This document shows, piece by piece, positions 1 to 11,365 of a stretch of 64,000 nt of DNA; the stretch's first letter is position 1, and each line of letters starts with the position of its first letter. The DNA lies in contig CM068367.1 in assembly GCA_034769895.1 (NCBI GenBank), positions 706,522,885-706,586,884 on the forward strand. Reading direction: 5' to 3'. Source of the stretch: Magicicada septendecula. Taxonomy: Eukaryota; Arthropoda; Insecta; Hemiptera; Cicadidae. The position numbers were made by a program, and so were the translations under genes. The notes under the pieces are model-generated. The model was not told the DNA's origin. It searched no databases and saw only the letters and a program-made list of their open reading frames with translations.

Positions 1-139
1 ACACAGACACACACACAGACACTTCGAAAAATTACTTTTTTCATGTTTTGATGGTAGTACAATCAGAATCTGCCGTTATCTTGAACACGATTTTTTTGCC
101 ATGACCATACTTCCATTCCTTATGGAACATGGAAGTAAA
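1..139 (+). repeat. 3' end of a dispersed repeat with terminal hairpin
   Basis: The stretch ends in a short inverted repeat (ACTTCCAT ... ATGGAAGT) followed by AAAA. A longer copy lies at 10196-10450 and shares the CACACAGACAC segment, the GTAGTACAATCAGAATCTGC segment and the same terminal hairpin. The window starts inside this copy. Similar hairpin plus AAAA ends are common on small retroposed repeats in insects, but the family is not identified. Confidence 0.7.
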
Positions 140-373
140 ATTATAATTTGTTTAAATTCTAACGTGTAGGCCTTTAGTGTTTGGAACTTAAATCATAATT
201 AATCATAGTCATAAATATCATCACCAACAGCAGCAGCAGCACCAGAGAGGATTGGACCAATGTTTTGTCATAGCTTCAGCTTCAATACATATAAAAGACC
301 TAGTAATAGTACAGTATATAAATTTCACTAATATATGATAATGGTAAATGTTGAAAGTTGAAAATTGTAGTGC

Positions 374-2390
374 TGCCCCACCAAACTAAAATCTCACCAG
401 CCGCCACTGCATCCATCCCTATGGATGTGGTCACCATGGGGAGAAGAACAGTGTCAGCTCTCTTCCCCATACAAGTAAAGAGAGCTTGATCTTGGGAATG
501 TCAGTGAGTTCAGCCTCTTCTCTGAAGAGTAATTTGCCAGTGCTAAAGAGTAAAAAAAAAAGGGCCAGGTCCAGATGGCATTACAAATGAGGTGCTGAGG
601 GCAGTATTCCACTACAGTCCATGCCTGCTGCTTAACATGTAATTTAACCTGCTGCTCCTTAGCCTACTTGAAGGTTGCACATCTTGTGCTTATTAGCACA
701 GGAAAGGGCAACCCAGAACTTCCATTCTCTTATTCCCCCTTGTGCATGTTGGACACAGCAGGAAAGGAGTTCAAGAGTCTCATTTAGATGAGGCTGATGA
801 TAGTGATACAGGCTGCTGGTAACCTCTCACCAAGTCAGTATTGCTTTAGAGCAGGATTGCTATCAAGTCCACAATCAATGTGATTATGGAGATGTCCAAA
901 GTGGTTAGAAGAGCAGAAGACCACAATCACTTCTCTTGTTGGGTGGTGCTACTCATGGTGCTTGATGTGAGGAATTCCTTTTAACTCCATGAGATGGTGC
1001 AACATGTTGGAAGCACTCGCTCAATCAATCCACTTCACTGGGTACTTTTGCAGATGCTGAACAACTACCTGAGGGATTGCACCCTACTGGGCACAACTAG
1101 GGAAGGGCAGCAGAGAATAGCAGCCACGTCTGGAATAGCCCAGGGATCAGTTCTAGGCTGGACCTCTGGAATGTGGCCTACAACAGTCTGCTGTGAATAG
1201 ATATGCCCAAGGAGATATGTTTGGTTGGATACACTGATGATTTGGCTGCACTTGTCATGGCTCAGCCCATTGACCTGGCACAGCTCAAACTAAGTACAGT
1301 TATGCAGAATGTCAGCAGTTGGATGCTGCTGATGTATGGACTGTCATGGGCTTTGAACAAGACAGAGGTCATAAATCTGGCAAAGAAGAGAATTCCAACC
1401 ATCTTCCCTCTTCGAGTTGGAGACGGATCATTTAGATGAAGCCTGTGGCCAAATATCTCAGCATTTTAATTGATAAGAAGATGAGTGTCTTTCACCAGAT
1501 ACTCATCAGATATAGCACACAGTGGATAAGGCTGCTAAATCTGTCATGGTGCTCAGCAGATTGATGATTAATGTGAGTGGACCCAGACCCTGCAAGCATT
1601 GCATCTGATGACAGCGGTCCAGTCACTCCTCCTGTATGACGCAGAAGTGTGCATGGATGCCCTGAACAAAAACGTATACCTAAAGATGGCACCATCTCTG
1701 AACCAGTAGTTATGGTGATCACTAGGGTTATCGCTATCGATTTTGCCAAGGAGTGGAGAGCTGTGCACCTTAGGAAAGATGAGGTCACCAAGAGAGGCTA
1801 TGAACCTTAAAAGGTGGCAAATAGCTTTGGATGAGGATACAAGAGGGCATTAGATCATGATGCTGATCAAACACGTAAGGCCGTGGATTGAGAGAAAGCT
1901 TGGAGAGGTCAATTTCTACCTAACGTAGCTTCTGAGTGATACAATCGTACGTATATAAAATGGATAAAGCCTAGTCTGCAGACTGCCTGTTCTGTCCAGG
2001 TATAGGGGAAAACGCAGAGCACACATTCTTCAACTGTGATAGATTGAAGAAGAGTGTCTCTGGTTATGGATATAGGAAGGGTAGCTCCATATAACATTGA
2101 CAGAGCCATGCTAAGAGGAGAAGACATCTGGAACCATGTGCCACATTATGGAAAGGACTTCCTACAGGCGAAGAAGAGAGACTTAGAGCGTCTATAGAGT
2201 AGACCAATGTAGATGTGAGCCCATTGGGTACAGGAAAATGGCCTAGTCTGAAGTAGTGTTATAAATGGTCTCAGCAGGCTAGTGCTCATTCAATGGAGGA
2301 GGGCTTTAGTGGGTAGTCCACTTGAGATGTAGTCCCACACTTTATGCGTAAATGCATTTCCCCTCATACTTGAAAAAGGTATATTTATAA
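374..2390 (+). pseudogene. Decayed non-LTR retrotransposon (R1/LOA-like reverse transcriptase relic)
   Basis: Reading across several frames gives a continuous series of LINE reverse-transcriptase motifs. GPGPDGITNEVL lies near 563-600, a GIAQGSVLG motif near 1132-1160, and the catalytic box as GYTDDLAALV (normally YADD) near 1224-1253. SLLLYDAEVCMDALN follows near 1627-1671, and a C-terminal zinc motif CLFCPG...AEHTFFNCDR near 1986-2045. This order and the C-terminal CxxC...H...C knuckle fit the R1/LOA group. The copy carries many frameshifts and stops and has lost the endonuclease domain, so it is an inactive, 5'-truncated insertion. Smaller open stretches at 994-1200 and 1203-1439 are pieces of it, not separate genes. 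The clade assignment is inference; the RT identity is firm. Confidence 0.85.
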
Positions 2391-2880
2391 AATGAAGTAC
2401 AAAAGTAAATAGAAACTACAGAACAAGATTTTACTGAAGTAATAAACATCAAATATAAAATTTCACTTAAGTAAATAAAGATGAAAACAATAAACTCAAT
2501 CAGTTTTTAATTAATTATCATCAGTGTCCCTCCTCATCTGCAAAGTATGCCGATTTGTTGCATCTTGCAGTTTGCTGCTCCCTACAGAACCCATTTAAAT
2601 CAATTTGTAAAGCATCTGAATTGACTTGTATCTCACTGTTGGTAGATATGTATGACACTACCTGAGTCTGAATCAGTGTTTTTTGAATGGTGAGAAGACG
2701 ACTGGGATGCAAGAGACTAATGACTTGGTGAAGAAATACATTGGTATGGGTAAAAATTATGTGGAGTACCATGCTGAGAAAACGAACATTAAGGCTTGTT
2801 GGCAAAATTACATTAAGTCTCTATTTCATTAAAATAACTTGTATTTCATGCTGAGTCAAAAGTGCTTGTCACAGAGATAA

Positions 2881-3096
2881 TTATTGTAAGCTCACACCAA
2901 CCAAATGACCAAATAGTTCAAATTCATTTTCAGTATGCTCTTCATTTTGTAAAGTTTGAACCACACAGCGAAGATCTGTTGCAGTTTGTTTTAACTTGTC
3001 CAATTTTCTCTTTTGTACTATAGTTTTCTCCAATTTCTTTGTGAGACCTTTCCATTTGCCTTCAGAGGAGCTGGAATGTGTACATCTGTTTTTCAA
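2881..3096 (-). pseudogene. Harbinger accessory (MADF/BESS-type) protein, C-terminal fragment
   Basis: The minus-strand reading contains a lysine-rich coiled segment followed by TENEFELFGHLVGVSLQ, the pattern (NEFDLFG..VA..L) seen at the C-terminus of the DNA-binding accessory protein of PIF/Harbinger transposons. It diverges from the transposase relic that starts about 250 bp away on the plus strand, which is the usual arrangement of the two Harbinger genes. Only the C-terminal part is recognisable. The minus-strand open stretch at 2521-2805 may be read-through, but I see no domain in it. Confidence 0.6.
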
Positions 3097-3344
3097 GGTT
3101 GGGGTAAGGTTTCCTCATTTGACACTATCTACAATTGCTCTGCAGGACTATCCACTCCTGTCTCTTCTACATGTTCTATATTTTTTGAGATATTTGTTTA
3201 CCATAACAAAGAAAATGATAAACGATATACAACAATTATAGTAATTTTTATTTTATTTACTTTTAAGCAAATCAGGCCAACATTTTCCATTCAGTTACAG
3301 ATTCTGTCAAAGTAAGAACAGGAAATTGTGGGCCAAGGCATTAA

Positions 3345-4345
3345 GGAAAATTAGAATTTCCCCAACTACTGTGGAGATGGGAAACATGTTCTGATTTGAG
3401 CTCCTCCACGTTTTGGAAGGAATACTTTAATTACAAGGTGCTAAACAGCATAGTGCTGATGGCCATTAAGGGTCACTATTACTGCTTCTGGTACATCAAT
3501 GTTGGTTGCAAAGGATTAAATTCTGATGAAGGTATATTTCAAAATTGTTCAATTTGCCATGTGCTGGAAAACAGACTTTTGCCTGACAGCTGCTTTCTCA
3601 TTGGCGATGATGCTATCCTGCTGAAAATTTACTTACCGACACCATGCAGTGATTACAGGAAGTGCCTTACAATTGGGGAATAAGTGTTTAATTATCATTT
3701 GAACAGAGCTAGAAGAATAGTTTAAAATGCATTTGGTAATTTAGTGAATCGTTTTCGGGTCTTTGACAAACAATTGTCTGTTAAACTATCAATGGCAAAT
3801 AAATTAATTACTGCTGTGTGCTGTATTCACAATTGGGTAAGGAAAACATCTCCAAATGAGCCTCCAGGTGGTCTAGTGGCTAACGCGGGCAATTGATGCG
3901 CTCGTGGTCCCGGTTTCAATTCCCGGCGGAGGCTCCATACGGCGTGCACTCAGCGTCGTGAGGCAAACTGAGTAGGCGCTGAGATAACAGCGCCGCCTCC
4001 TGGCCGTGAATACCGCAACTAGCGGCTGGTAGCGCGTAGTACTAGCCATACACCGTCACACTAACACAAAAACTGCGCGGTACGCCTTGGTCCTTAACGG
4101 ACTGTGGAGCGGAGGTTTATTTTATTTATTTAAACATCTCCAAATACATACGTGGTCCTGGTTCTGTTGACATTGATGCTGGAGAAGTAATTCTGGGGCA
4201 GTGGAGAAATGAAATTATTGAACTTTGAAATGAAGAAAAATATGGTGGCTATAAATCAACAGATATGGCCGAACAAGTGAGAAACCGTCTACGGGAATAC
4301 TTCAATAAGGGTGCTGTGCTATTTCAATATAAGAATATATTTTAA
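3345..4345 (+). pseudogene. PIF/Harbinger transposase relic (DDE_Tnp_4), split by a SINE
   Basis: Recognisable blocks, in order, are DGKHVLI.APPRFG near 3375-3410, YFNYKVLNSIVLMAIKGHYYCF at 3423-3490, and VGCKGLNSDEGIFQNCS at 3502-3555. LIGDDAILL (the second Asp block) follows near 3600, RARRIV.NAFGNLVNRFRVF (the Glu replaced by a stop) near 3704-3770, and CCIHNWVRKTSPN near 3820-3857. The C-terminal end resumes at 4146 with RGPGSVDIDAGEVILGQWR and the EYFN tail near 4300. The first Asp and the DD pair are visible, the Glu codon is TAA, and several frameshifts are present, so the copy is dead. A 274-bp SINE sits inside the C-terminal part. Together with the minus-strand accessory gene upstream it marks an old Harbinger insertion; I could not locate its terminal repeats. 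Confidence 0.85.
3858..4131 (+). mobile_element. tRNA-derived SINE with 14-bp target-site duplication
   Basis: The head resembles a tRNA. GCCTCC at the start pairs with GGAGGC about 70 nt later, an A-box-like TGGTCTAGTGG lies near 3867 and a B-box-like GGTTTCAATTC near 3910. A tRNA-unrelated body follows and ends in TTTATTTTATTTATTT. The element is flanked by an exact 14-bp direct repeat, AAACATCTCCAAAT, at 3844-3857 and 4132-4145. Removing the SINE and one repeat rejoins the Harbinger transposase reading (...RKTSPN / ...RGPGSVD), so the insertion is younger than the transposon. Internal pol III promoter use is inferred from the boxes. Confidence 0.92.
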
Positions 4346-4350
4346 ATGTA

Positions 4351-6600
4351 ATAAAACATTCATTTTGTATTTACATTCTGTTATTATCTGTTATGTTCTA
4401 TTGACACTGTTCTGTTTTTTTGTTGTGTTATGGTAACAAGGTCTTTTTTGCTGTTTTCTTTAGTTATGTTACACTGTAACAGATGTATTTTGAGTGACTG
4501 TTAACTGATGTATTACTTGTATTAATGTATTTTTGTAAATTAAACTTTACACATAATTTCACTGTAAATAATTATTACTACTTAATTTATGATGTTCCTT
4601 CATTATAGCATCTTGTATTGTGCTTGGCATTTGTTAAAACGTTTTTGAAATTTCCTCTTGTCAGTTTCAAGAAACAAATACAGTAGTATTTCCTGAGTTA
4701 AGAAAAAACTACAAACACGACTTAATGACAAGATTATCAGATGGTATAGGGTAACGTGAATTTAATTCTAATAAAATTATGCATACTTTACATTTATTTA
4801 ATGATGTCAAAAGGGTACCTCTGATTAAGTGTTCTTTTACTAAATACCTGTACTACATTACTTCTAAAAAAGACGCTAAATTATCAAAAGCCCTGTCAAA
4901 ACTTCAAGCTGCTTTATGATGAATGAGAAATTGTAATGCCACCAACAAAGAACTCTACTTCATTTTACTTGAATGCCATCTTCTGTTCTTATCACTCAAA
5001 GCCCCTTGACTGAAAAGTATATATAGATGAACATACCATAATCAGTATTCCTGCTCCATTTGCTTCTTTCACATTTGGTTCCATCATTGTTGAAACACTT
5101 CAGAGAAGGAACACAAGTCAGCTACACCAGCATTGGACCTCTTCGATTTCAAAACCTTGGTACAATCCTGATTAGATGTACATATAAGGTTTTTTATTTT
5201 TTGTTTTACCTCGACTAAGGCAAACCCTTCTTTTTATACTTTATCCACTAATTCTACCTCCACAGCTTTCCTCATGGCTTTTTTACAATAATGTACACTT
5301 CTTTGTTCCATGAACATTCATATTGCTGATATAAATTAATGTATTTGCATGTTTTGTCTTCTGACCACTTTATCTTTTAATAGAACGATTAAGAAACTTA
5401 TAAAATCCAATAAACAAACCACTATTTTGTTCAAACCACTAAACAAAAGACAATGGCAATAACTCTACCAAACATTATACTAGACTGAAACAAAAGTAGG
5501 ACCATACTCTTAGGCTGGATGAATCTAACAGTGTGATATGGTGGGGACCAGGTGTGAGTTTGATGAACACAATACCTGTGTTTGAGGAAGAGTCGTACCC
5601 CAACCTCAATTGATAACATGTCTTCTGTTTTCAATTGTTTTTAGTGAAATTAATTTGGTGAATTTTTTTAAGTAGTACTTTTCACCCTCAATAAAAACAT
5701 TAACTATGTTAAAAATGTTTTATATTTTTTACACATTTCACATGTAGGCCTACAATCAAATTTGTTTTTTCTGAAAGAGTTTTAGAAGAAATAAGTAGTG
5801 CAGTAAAATAATATTTGTGACCCGTATCAGATCTGTATCATATTATCTATAAAATATTTTACTTCGGGGCTGTTGGGTCTTGGTTGAATCTTGTGGCAAA
5901 TTTTTTGGCTACTGGCTACTTCTGTTATAGTCATCTTCAGTGGTCCACCTTTGGCAAATGACAAGTATGGTAGTCACAAGACTGGACCATGGCTCAATAG
6001 CTCAGAAGTAAAATATTTTATGGAAATCGATTCCACCCATGAAAGTTTGAATGTTTTGGTATAACTATTATCTCTAGTAAAATAATTCTCGGTTTTTAAA
6101 ATTAGAAATTTAAAATTACTCAAGCATATTTATTAAATATAACAAATTCAACATTTGAACAAATCTAAATCCAGCAAGACCTTTAGTTATGCAAGAGATG
6201 CATTCTGCTGCAAAGTCGAATTACTCTAACAAAACACAGAAAACTGAATACTGGTATTGTACTGTAAAAGTAAGTTGTCAGAGTATAACAGAATCATATC
6301 ATATGAACATCAGAAATGTAGTAACTGATGTAATCTGCAGATACACAGTAGTAATAAAATACAAACTTTCAACAATTGATTGACACCACTGTTTTTAAAA
6401 ATCGGTATGGAGAACCCCATACATGACTTCCATGTTGTAAGATTTATGTTTAAAATAATTTACTTGAATTCGGTTCGGTAATTTCTAAAAAAATATCATC
6501 CACCCTCAAACTAATTTCACTATTTATAGATATTTTTGTAATTATGGGGTAGTCATTTAATATAATGTTATTTTCAGTCACTTTATCCATAAAAATTAGG
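4351..6600. other. No gene seen; AT-rich intergenic sequence
   Basis: The first part is probably the 3' flank of the decayed Harbinger copy (AATAAAAC near 4350). No open reading frame with recognisable domains was found on either strand. A segment near 5920-5945 (GTCATCTTCAGTGGTCCACC) resembles the arms of the palindrome at 11229-11365 and is likely another remnant of the same terminal repeat family. Confidence 0.5.
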
Positions 6601-7011
6601 TACCGTCGAGCGGGGTGACTTTGCCTACTTGTGTTGACTTTGCTGACTCGTGTCCGAAAAAGATTAATTTCGAATTTTTCGCGCTATCAGTGGACCCTCG
6701 ATACCGGGAACTGTACGTTCTTAACCTACTTTTTTGTGATCTATCGATAGAATATATCGATATTTGTGAAGTGTTGCATAGAAAGTCGTAACTACGTCGA
6801 ATTAAAGATCATGCTGGCAGTGACCAAATTTGTAACCTCCAAACTTCATCATGGTGAAAGGCCGTAAATAGATTTTTTGAAAAGGTAGGTTAATGTAGTT
6901 ATTTGTTATCTTATTACTGAATGATATTGTGAATGACAAAACTCTAGCAAATATAATATTTTTTTAATAAATATTTATTGTACTATTCGTCGTAATTGGC
7001 CGTGAAGTGGG

Positions 7012-7052
7012 GTGACTTTGCCTACTACAAAGACGGCAAAGTCACCTCATAA
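7012..7052. promoter_or_regulatory. Subterminal repeats of the pogo TIR core
   Basis: GTGGGGTGACTTTGCCTAC is followed after a few bases by its near-complement GGCAAAGTCACCTC, forming an imperfect inverted pair. A further copy, AGGGGTGACTTTGCCTGG, lies at about 9276-9294 near the right end. These match the inner part of the terminal inverted repeats and are probably extra transposase-binding sites; that function is inferred. Confidence 0.6.
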
Positions 7053-7243
7053 CCTATAAAGTGTTAGAGGTTATATTTGCAAACAATACGTTTTAATTAT
7101 CGAACAAAGAAATTGAATGACCTGTGTTTGTATTTTTAATAACTGACATTATAATTAAGTACATTTTTCCTTACAACAGTACATATAAATAATACTAATA
7201 ACGACTGTTTATTTTATTTGTTACAGGTGATAGTGGCTGCATC

Positions 7244-9010
7244 ATGCCTCGAAAATATGTTAAGCATTTAGGGAGTCGTCCATACTGTAATTACAGTAAA
7301 GAAACACTGCAAAATTGTTTAGAAGCAATTAGGAGTGGAATGCCAAAATTAACTGCTAGCTCAATGTATGGTATACCTGTCCAGATGCTGACTAATAAAC
7401 TTAAAGGTGGCCACGAGAAAAAGCCAGGTGGTCAAGTGTTGTTTACTCCTGATGAGGAGTCCTCTTTTGTAAATCATTTATTAAAATTATCAGAATATGG
7501 TTTTCCTATATCTAGTAATGATTTGACGTATGTTGTAGCATCATATTTAAATAAAAAAGGTAAAATTGTTGAAAAATTTAAAAATAATGTGCCTGGAAAG
7601 GAATGGGCAAAGTTATTTGTAAAACGGCATCATACACTTTCTAATAGATTTGTTTCAAATATTAAAACAAGTAGAGTAAGTGTCACCAAGGATGATATTA
7701 CTTCTTATATAAATAATTTGAAAGAAACAGTTCATGAGGTTCCACCTACCCACATGTGGAATTTTGATGAGACAAACTTATCTGATGACCCCAAATCTAA
7801 AAAACTTCTTGTTAAACGGGGAACAAAGTACCCAGAAAACATTTGCAATTTCAGCAAATCTTCATTTAGCATGATGTTCTGCGTCAATGGGGAGGGTGGC
7901 TATGCACCACCCTACGTTATTTATAAAGCCGAACATTTGTGGACCTCGTGGTATGAAGGTGGTCCTAAGGGATGTCGCTATAATCGAACCAAAAATGGAT
8001 GGTTCGATGCAAACACCTTCGAGGATTGGTTTGTAAGCCACATGCTACCCATCCTCAAGAAACAAACAGGACGTAAAGTGTTGATAGATGATAACTTATC
8101 ATCACATATTAATGAGAATGTAATTAATTTATGTGAGGAAAATAATATTAGGTTTGCTTGTCTTCCTCTCAATACTTCTCATTTAACTAAACCGTTAGAT
8201 GTGTCTGTTTTCTCATCTATAAAAAAAGAATGGAGGCAGTTATTATCTGAATGGCGTGCCACAAGTGAAGGGTTACATTGTCAGACGTTACCCAAAGAAA
8301 TATTTGCGAAACTTTTAAAAAAACTGATGAACGTAATGATTCCAAAATTCAAAAATATTGTTCCACCTGGGTTTAAAAAATGTGGAATTTGCCCAGTTAA
8401 CGCAGACGAAATATTGTCTAGAATCCCTCCAGGATCCAGTGACAATCAGTCACCTGGTACTGGTATTAGTAATGTACAGTTGGCAGAAGAAGTGGGTCAA
8501 TCTTTTATTGAACACCTTCAGAAAAGACGAGGTGAATTAGCTGTGAAACCCAGGGCCCAAAGGGAGAAACTTACTGTTCCACCGGGCAAAAGTATTTGTC
8601 CGGATGGCTTTACTAGTTCTTCATCAGGAGATGATACTGATACGTACAGTGTTGCAGAGCCTGGGTACTCTCCTTTAAGTGTAAGTGAGGAAGAATCTGC
8701 AAGTACCAGTATTATTGGTGAGGCTTCAGTGAAATCAACTGACCGTAATGTAACGGTACAGGTACCTTACTGTGTTGGCGACTATGTAGTGGTGCGATAC
8801 AATAATCAAAATTTTCCTGGACAAGTTACATCAATTTTGCAGGAAGGGTTAGAGGTTAAGTGTTTGGAAAAGGGGAAAAAAGCATGGAAGTGGCCCAACA
8901 AAGAAGACAAACTCATTTATGAGTGGGATGATGTAAAAAAAAATGGTGTTGATTCCATAACCGAAAAAAGAGGTTACTTGTATATTAAAGCCATGGAAAC
9001 TTTTGTATAG
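7244..9010 (+). CDS. pogo-like transposase with HTH, DDE_1 catalytic core and C-terminal extra domain
   Basis: The 588-residue protein has a psq-type helix-turn-helix (about residues 16-58) and a second CENP-B/tigger-like DNA-binding region (about 65-145, including KEWAKLFVKRH). The DDE_1 core follows: FDET gives D175, LIDDNLSSH gives D283, and LTKPLDVSVF gives D319, so the triad is DDD with 35 residues between the second and third Asp, as in pogo/Tigger. After a Ser/acidic linker (450-500), residues 508-588 form a small basic and aromatic module starting YCVGDYVVVRY, of a kind seen at the end of some insect pogo-like proteins; I cannot name it. The protein should cut and reinsert the element at TA sites. 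A possible 5' UTR intron runs from AAAG/GTAGGT near 6884 to TTACAG near 7226. An AATAAA lies just past the stop. No lesion was found. Confidence 0.93.
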   Translation: MPRKYVKHLGSRPYCNYSKETLQNCLEAIRSGMPKLTASSMYGIPVQMLTNKLKGGHEKKPGGQVLFTPDEESSFVNHLLKLSEYGFPISSNDLTYVVASYLNKKGKIVEKFKNNVPGKEWAKLFVKRHHTLSNRFVSNIKTSRVSVTKDDITSYINNLKETVHEVPPTHMWNFDETNLSDDPKSKKLLVKRGTKYPENICNFSKSSFSMMFCVNGEGGYAPPYVIYKAEHLWTSWYEGGPKGCRYNRTKNGWFDANTFEDWFVSHMLPILKKQTGRKVLIDDNLSSHINENVINLCEENNIRFACLPLNTSHLTKPLDVSVFSSIKKEWRQLLSEWRATSEGLHCQTLPKEIFAKLLKKLMNVMIPKFKNIVPPGFKKCGICPVNADEILSRIPPGSSDNQSPGTGISNVQLAEEVGQSFIEHLQKRRGELAVKPRAQREKLTVPPGKSICPDGFTSSSSGDDTDTYSVAEPGYSPLSVSEEESASTSIIGEASVKSTDRNVTVQVPYCVGDYVVVRYNNQNFPGQVTSILQEGLEVKCLEKGKKAWKWPNKEDKLIYEWDDVKKNGVDSITEKRGYLYIKAMETFV

Positions 9011-9484
9011 GTAAATTGTAAATAGGCTGTATAATAAATGTAAATAAATTTCTATCTAAACTGTTAATGAATATTTTGATTTTGTAATTGTTTGTCGATA
9101 TTTTTTCACAAAAACATGTTTTCAGGTGTTTAAATATTTTTTTTATAGATTTTAGAGGTTTGTATGGATTGCATGAGTATACACATGCAGTAAAAACATT
9201 TACAACTCTGTCGTCAGGGGGTTGACATTGCTGTATTTCACTATATTGGGATGTTATTCATAGAAAATATGTGACTTAAGGGGTGACTTTGCCTGGTCAC
9301 ACATTTTATTTTTTTCTCAGGTAATTTTTTTTTTGATTTAGTAGCTTAACACTAAAAAATAGTGATGTTTTAGAAGTCCAGTAAAATTTTTTTTCATAAT
9401 TTTTTGTTGCTCATGTTGAAGAAAATCACCAAACTGAGTAGTGACGTCTTGAAAAAGTAGACAAAGTCACCCCGCTCGACGGTA

Positions 9485-10195
9485 GGCTTACTTTATTCTT
9501 ATAAAGAAACCGAACTACGCAGATAATCATCCCTCCTCCGAAGTCACTCATGGACCCTGAGCATCTTGCAGAGGGTTCATTCCCTAAAGACGAAATGTCT
9601 GTCTATAAACCGTTCCTCTGTAAACACGTGCAGTTACACTGCCCAACGATCCACAGGATGTAAATCGATAACAAAAGCGTGCAAATGTAAGAAAATAAAC
9701 ATGATTGAGGCCAGAAATAACGCAAATTGTGTGTGCATGTGTGTGTGTATATGTGTGTGTGTCTTGCCTGCCTGTTTATTGCTGTAATCATAATAATAAA
9801 ATGGAAACATAAACATTAGATAATTGAGATATGCTTGACTGCCACGAACGATATATTTTCTCTCATACATGATTTAAATTAAAATGAAAAAATATGAAAT
9901 TTTGTTAATATGAAATGAAATGTTTCCATAGAAACTACTTCTTTTGTTGTCAATAACGTATTACACATAAAAAACTTATAAAGTTTACTTTCTCCATCAT
10001 CAACTACCATTCTAATTTATAGAAAATTACCCTCTTCCCCTTCAACTTCCTTTTTCATTTATAGATATTTCATGTACCTTTCTACAGTGGATTATTATGA
10101 CCTTCTTTTAAGGATACTTTATTTATCAAAATTAAGCACTTAACTCTTGTTAAAACGTAAAATGTTGCAGGTAAACTACTCATTCCCCTTAACCG
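9485..10195. other. No gene seen; contains a TG-rich microsatellite
   Basis: The region holds a TG/TATG simple repeat near 9729-9763 and AT-rich sequence with no recognisable coding domain on either strand. Its right part (pyrimidine-rich, 9990-10195) grades into the dispersed repeat that follows and may belong to it. Confidence 0.5.
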
Positions 10196-10450
10196 ATCTT
10201 CACCAAAATCAGTAGGCCTCGAGTCCTCTATAATTCAGAACTGTATGCAAAATATTAATTGATTCTGTTTGAATTTGCGGCAGTTATCGTTTGACATAGA
10301 AAAATTCTACACATAGACACACAGACACTTTTTGAAAAATGACTTTTTTTCATGGTTTGAGGGTAGTACAATCAGAATCTGCCATTATCTCGAACACGAT
10401 TTTTTTGCCATGACCATACTTCCATTTCCTTATGGAACATGGAAGTAAAA
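10196..10450 (+). repeat. Longer copy of the hairpin-ended dispersed repeat
   Basis: This copy includes a CACATAGACACACAGACAC segment, ATGACTTTTTTTCATGGTTT, GTACAATCAGAATCTGCC and the terminal inverted repeat ACTTCCAT...ATGGAAGT plus AAAA. It shares about 130 bp with positions 1-139, same orientation and same 3' end. The identical 3' end with variable 5' extent is typical of retroposed repeats. The 5' limit is not defined. Confidence 0.65.
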
Positions 10451-11228
10451 AACAGAAGCAAGTACTTTGACCTTTATAATGACTCCTTAAGTGTTAACTA
10501 CAAATTGTGTTGAAGAAATTTAAACTTCGCATAATTTGAAAGCGTTTTATACAGAAAAGGTTTTATAAGACCATATAAACTGTGGTCAACATTAAAAATT
10601 CATAAAACCGCATAAAATGCATATTAACAAAACAAAACAAAATTTAACAGCTGGACATGTGAAAAGAACTATTATTGAATTACTGTAGTCTGCACAGAAA
10701 CTTAGTAGAACTAGCCTATATGCAGTTTTTTCATGAACAGTTCTTGTCAGAGTATAAAAAAAAAATTAATAAGATTTTGCAGTAAAATGTGTGTATTGTC
10801 TTGTACAATATAACCTACTGTTTTGTATTCATACTGTTCAGTAGTGTTACTGACCTGAGTCAAACATTTGATGAGTAAATTAAATTGCTTTAACATGTAA
10901 TTCGAAGTCTTATTGCATTTGGTAATTATACATTTAATTGACACTTTAAAATTAAAGCAATGTCACTTTAAAATTGACACTTTAATATACAAATTTAATG
11001 TATTAACACACACTAATAAAGCATCTTATTCTTGTATTAACTTAATGTACTGTGTACACGTTGTTATCACACATGAAAATACTCACGTGGAACTGTTTGA
11101 TTATCTTAGAATGAATTTGTAAGCACTCAGTGCCCACCACATCACACTGTTAGGCTCATCAGGCACACCAGCTCACTTGAGTATAGAGATTTATAAGAGT
11201 AAAACTGCTCAATGTTTTACTGCATCTG
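10451..11228. other. No gene seen
   Basis: AT-rich sequence without a recognisable coding domain. A short direct duplication of a CACTTTAAAATT-type segment occurs near 10942-10983. Confidence 0.45.
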
Positions 11229-11365
11229 GAGCAGTCATCTTCAGTGGTCTTCTGTTCTGCTTCCCTGGTGACTAAATGACGACGCAACCACAAAATATGA
11301 AGGTTTGGGGTCGTATCATCATTTAGTCACCAGAGAAGCAGAACAGAAGACCACTGAAGATGACT
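11229..11365. repeat. Long palindrome (about 50-bp arms) of a Penelope-type terminal repeat
   Basis: The left arm, from GCAGTCATCTTCAGTGGTCT onward, is the near-perfect reverse complement of the right arm ending AGACCACTGAAGATGACTGC. The arms are about 48-50 bp and the spacer about 35 bp. The CACTGAAGATGACTGC block resembles the ends of Penelope-like elements, and a related fragment is seen near 5920. Such head-to-head terminal fragments recur in this window (22.9-25.5, 53.4 and 61.7 kb). Confidence 0.7.

Larger units (their letters stand above)
6603..9482 (+). mobile_element. Apparently intact pogo-like DNA transposon (2.88 kb)
   Basis: The element is bounded by 26-bp terminal inverted repeats at 6603-6628 and 9457-9482 that differ at one base (CCGTCGAGCGGGGTGACTTT is the start). 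It is flanked by the dinucleotide TA on both sides (6601-6602 and 9483-9484), the target duplication of IS630-Tc1-mariner elements. It contains a single uninterrupted transposase ORF. The TIR core GGGGTGACTTTGCCT recurs subterminally near 7014 and 9277, and inverted near 7033, which suggests internal transposase-binding sites. Intact ends plus an intact ORF make this the best candidate for a recently active DNA transposon in the window. Confidence 0.92.

Noticed and set aside
3858-3935. Possible functional tRNA gene
   Set aside because: The tRNA-like head continues into a SINE body flanked by a target duplication, and the anticodon arm is not well formed.
9566-9870. Overlapping ORFs on both strands around a TG microsatellite
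   Set aside because: Low-complexity translations of the simple repeat with no conserved features.
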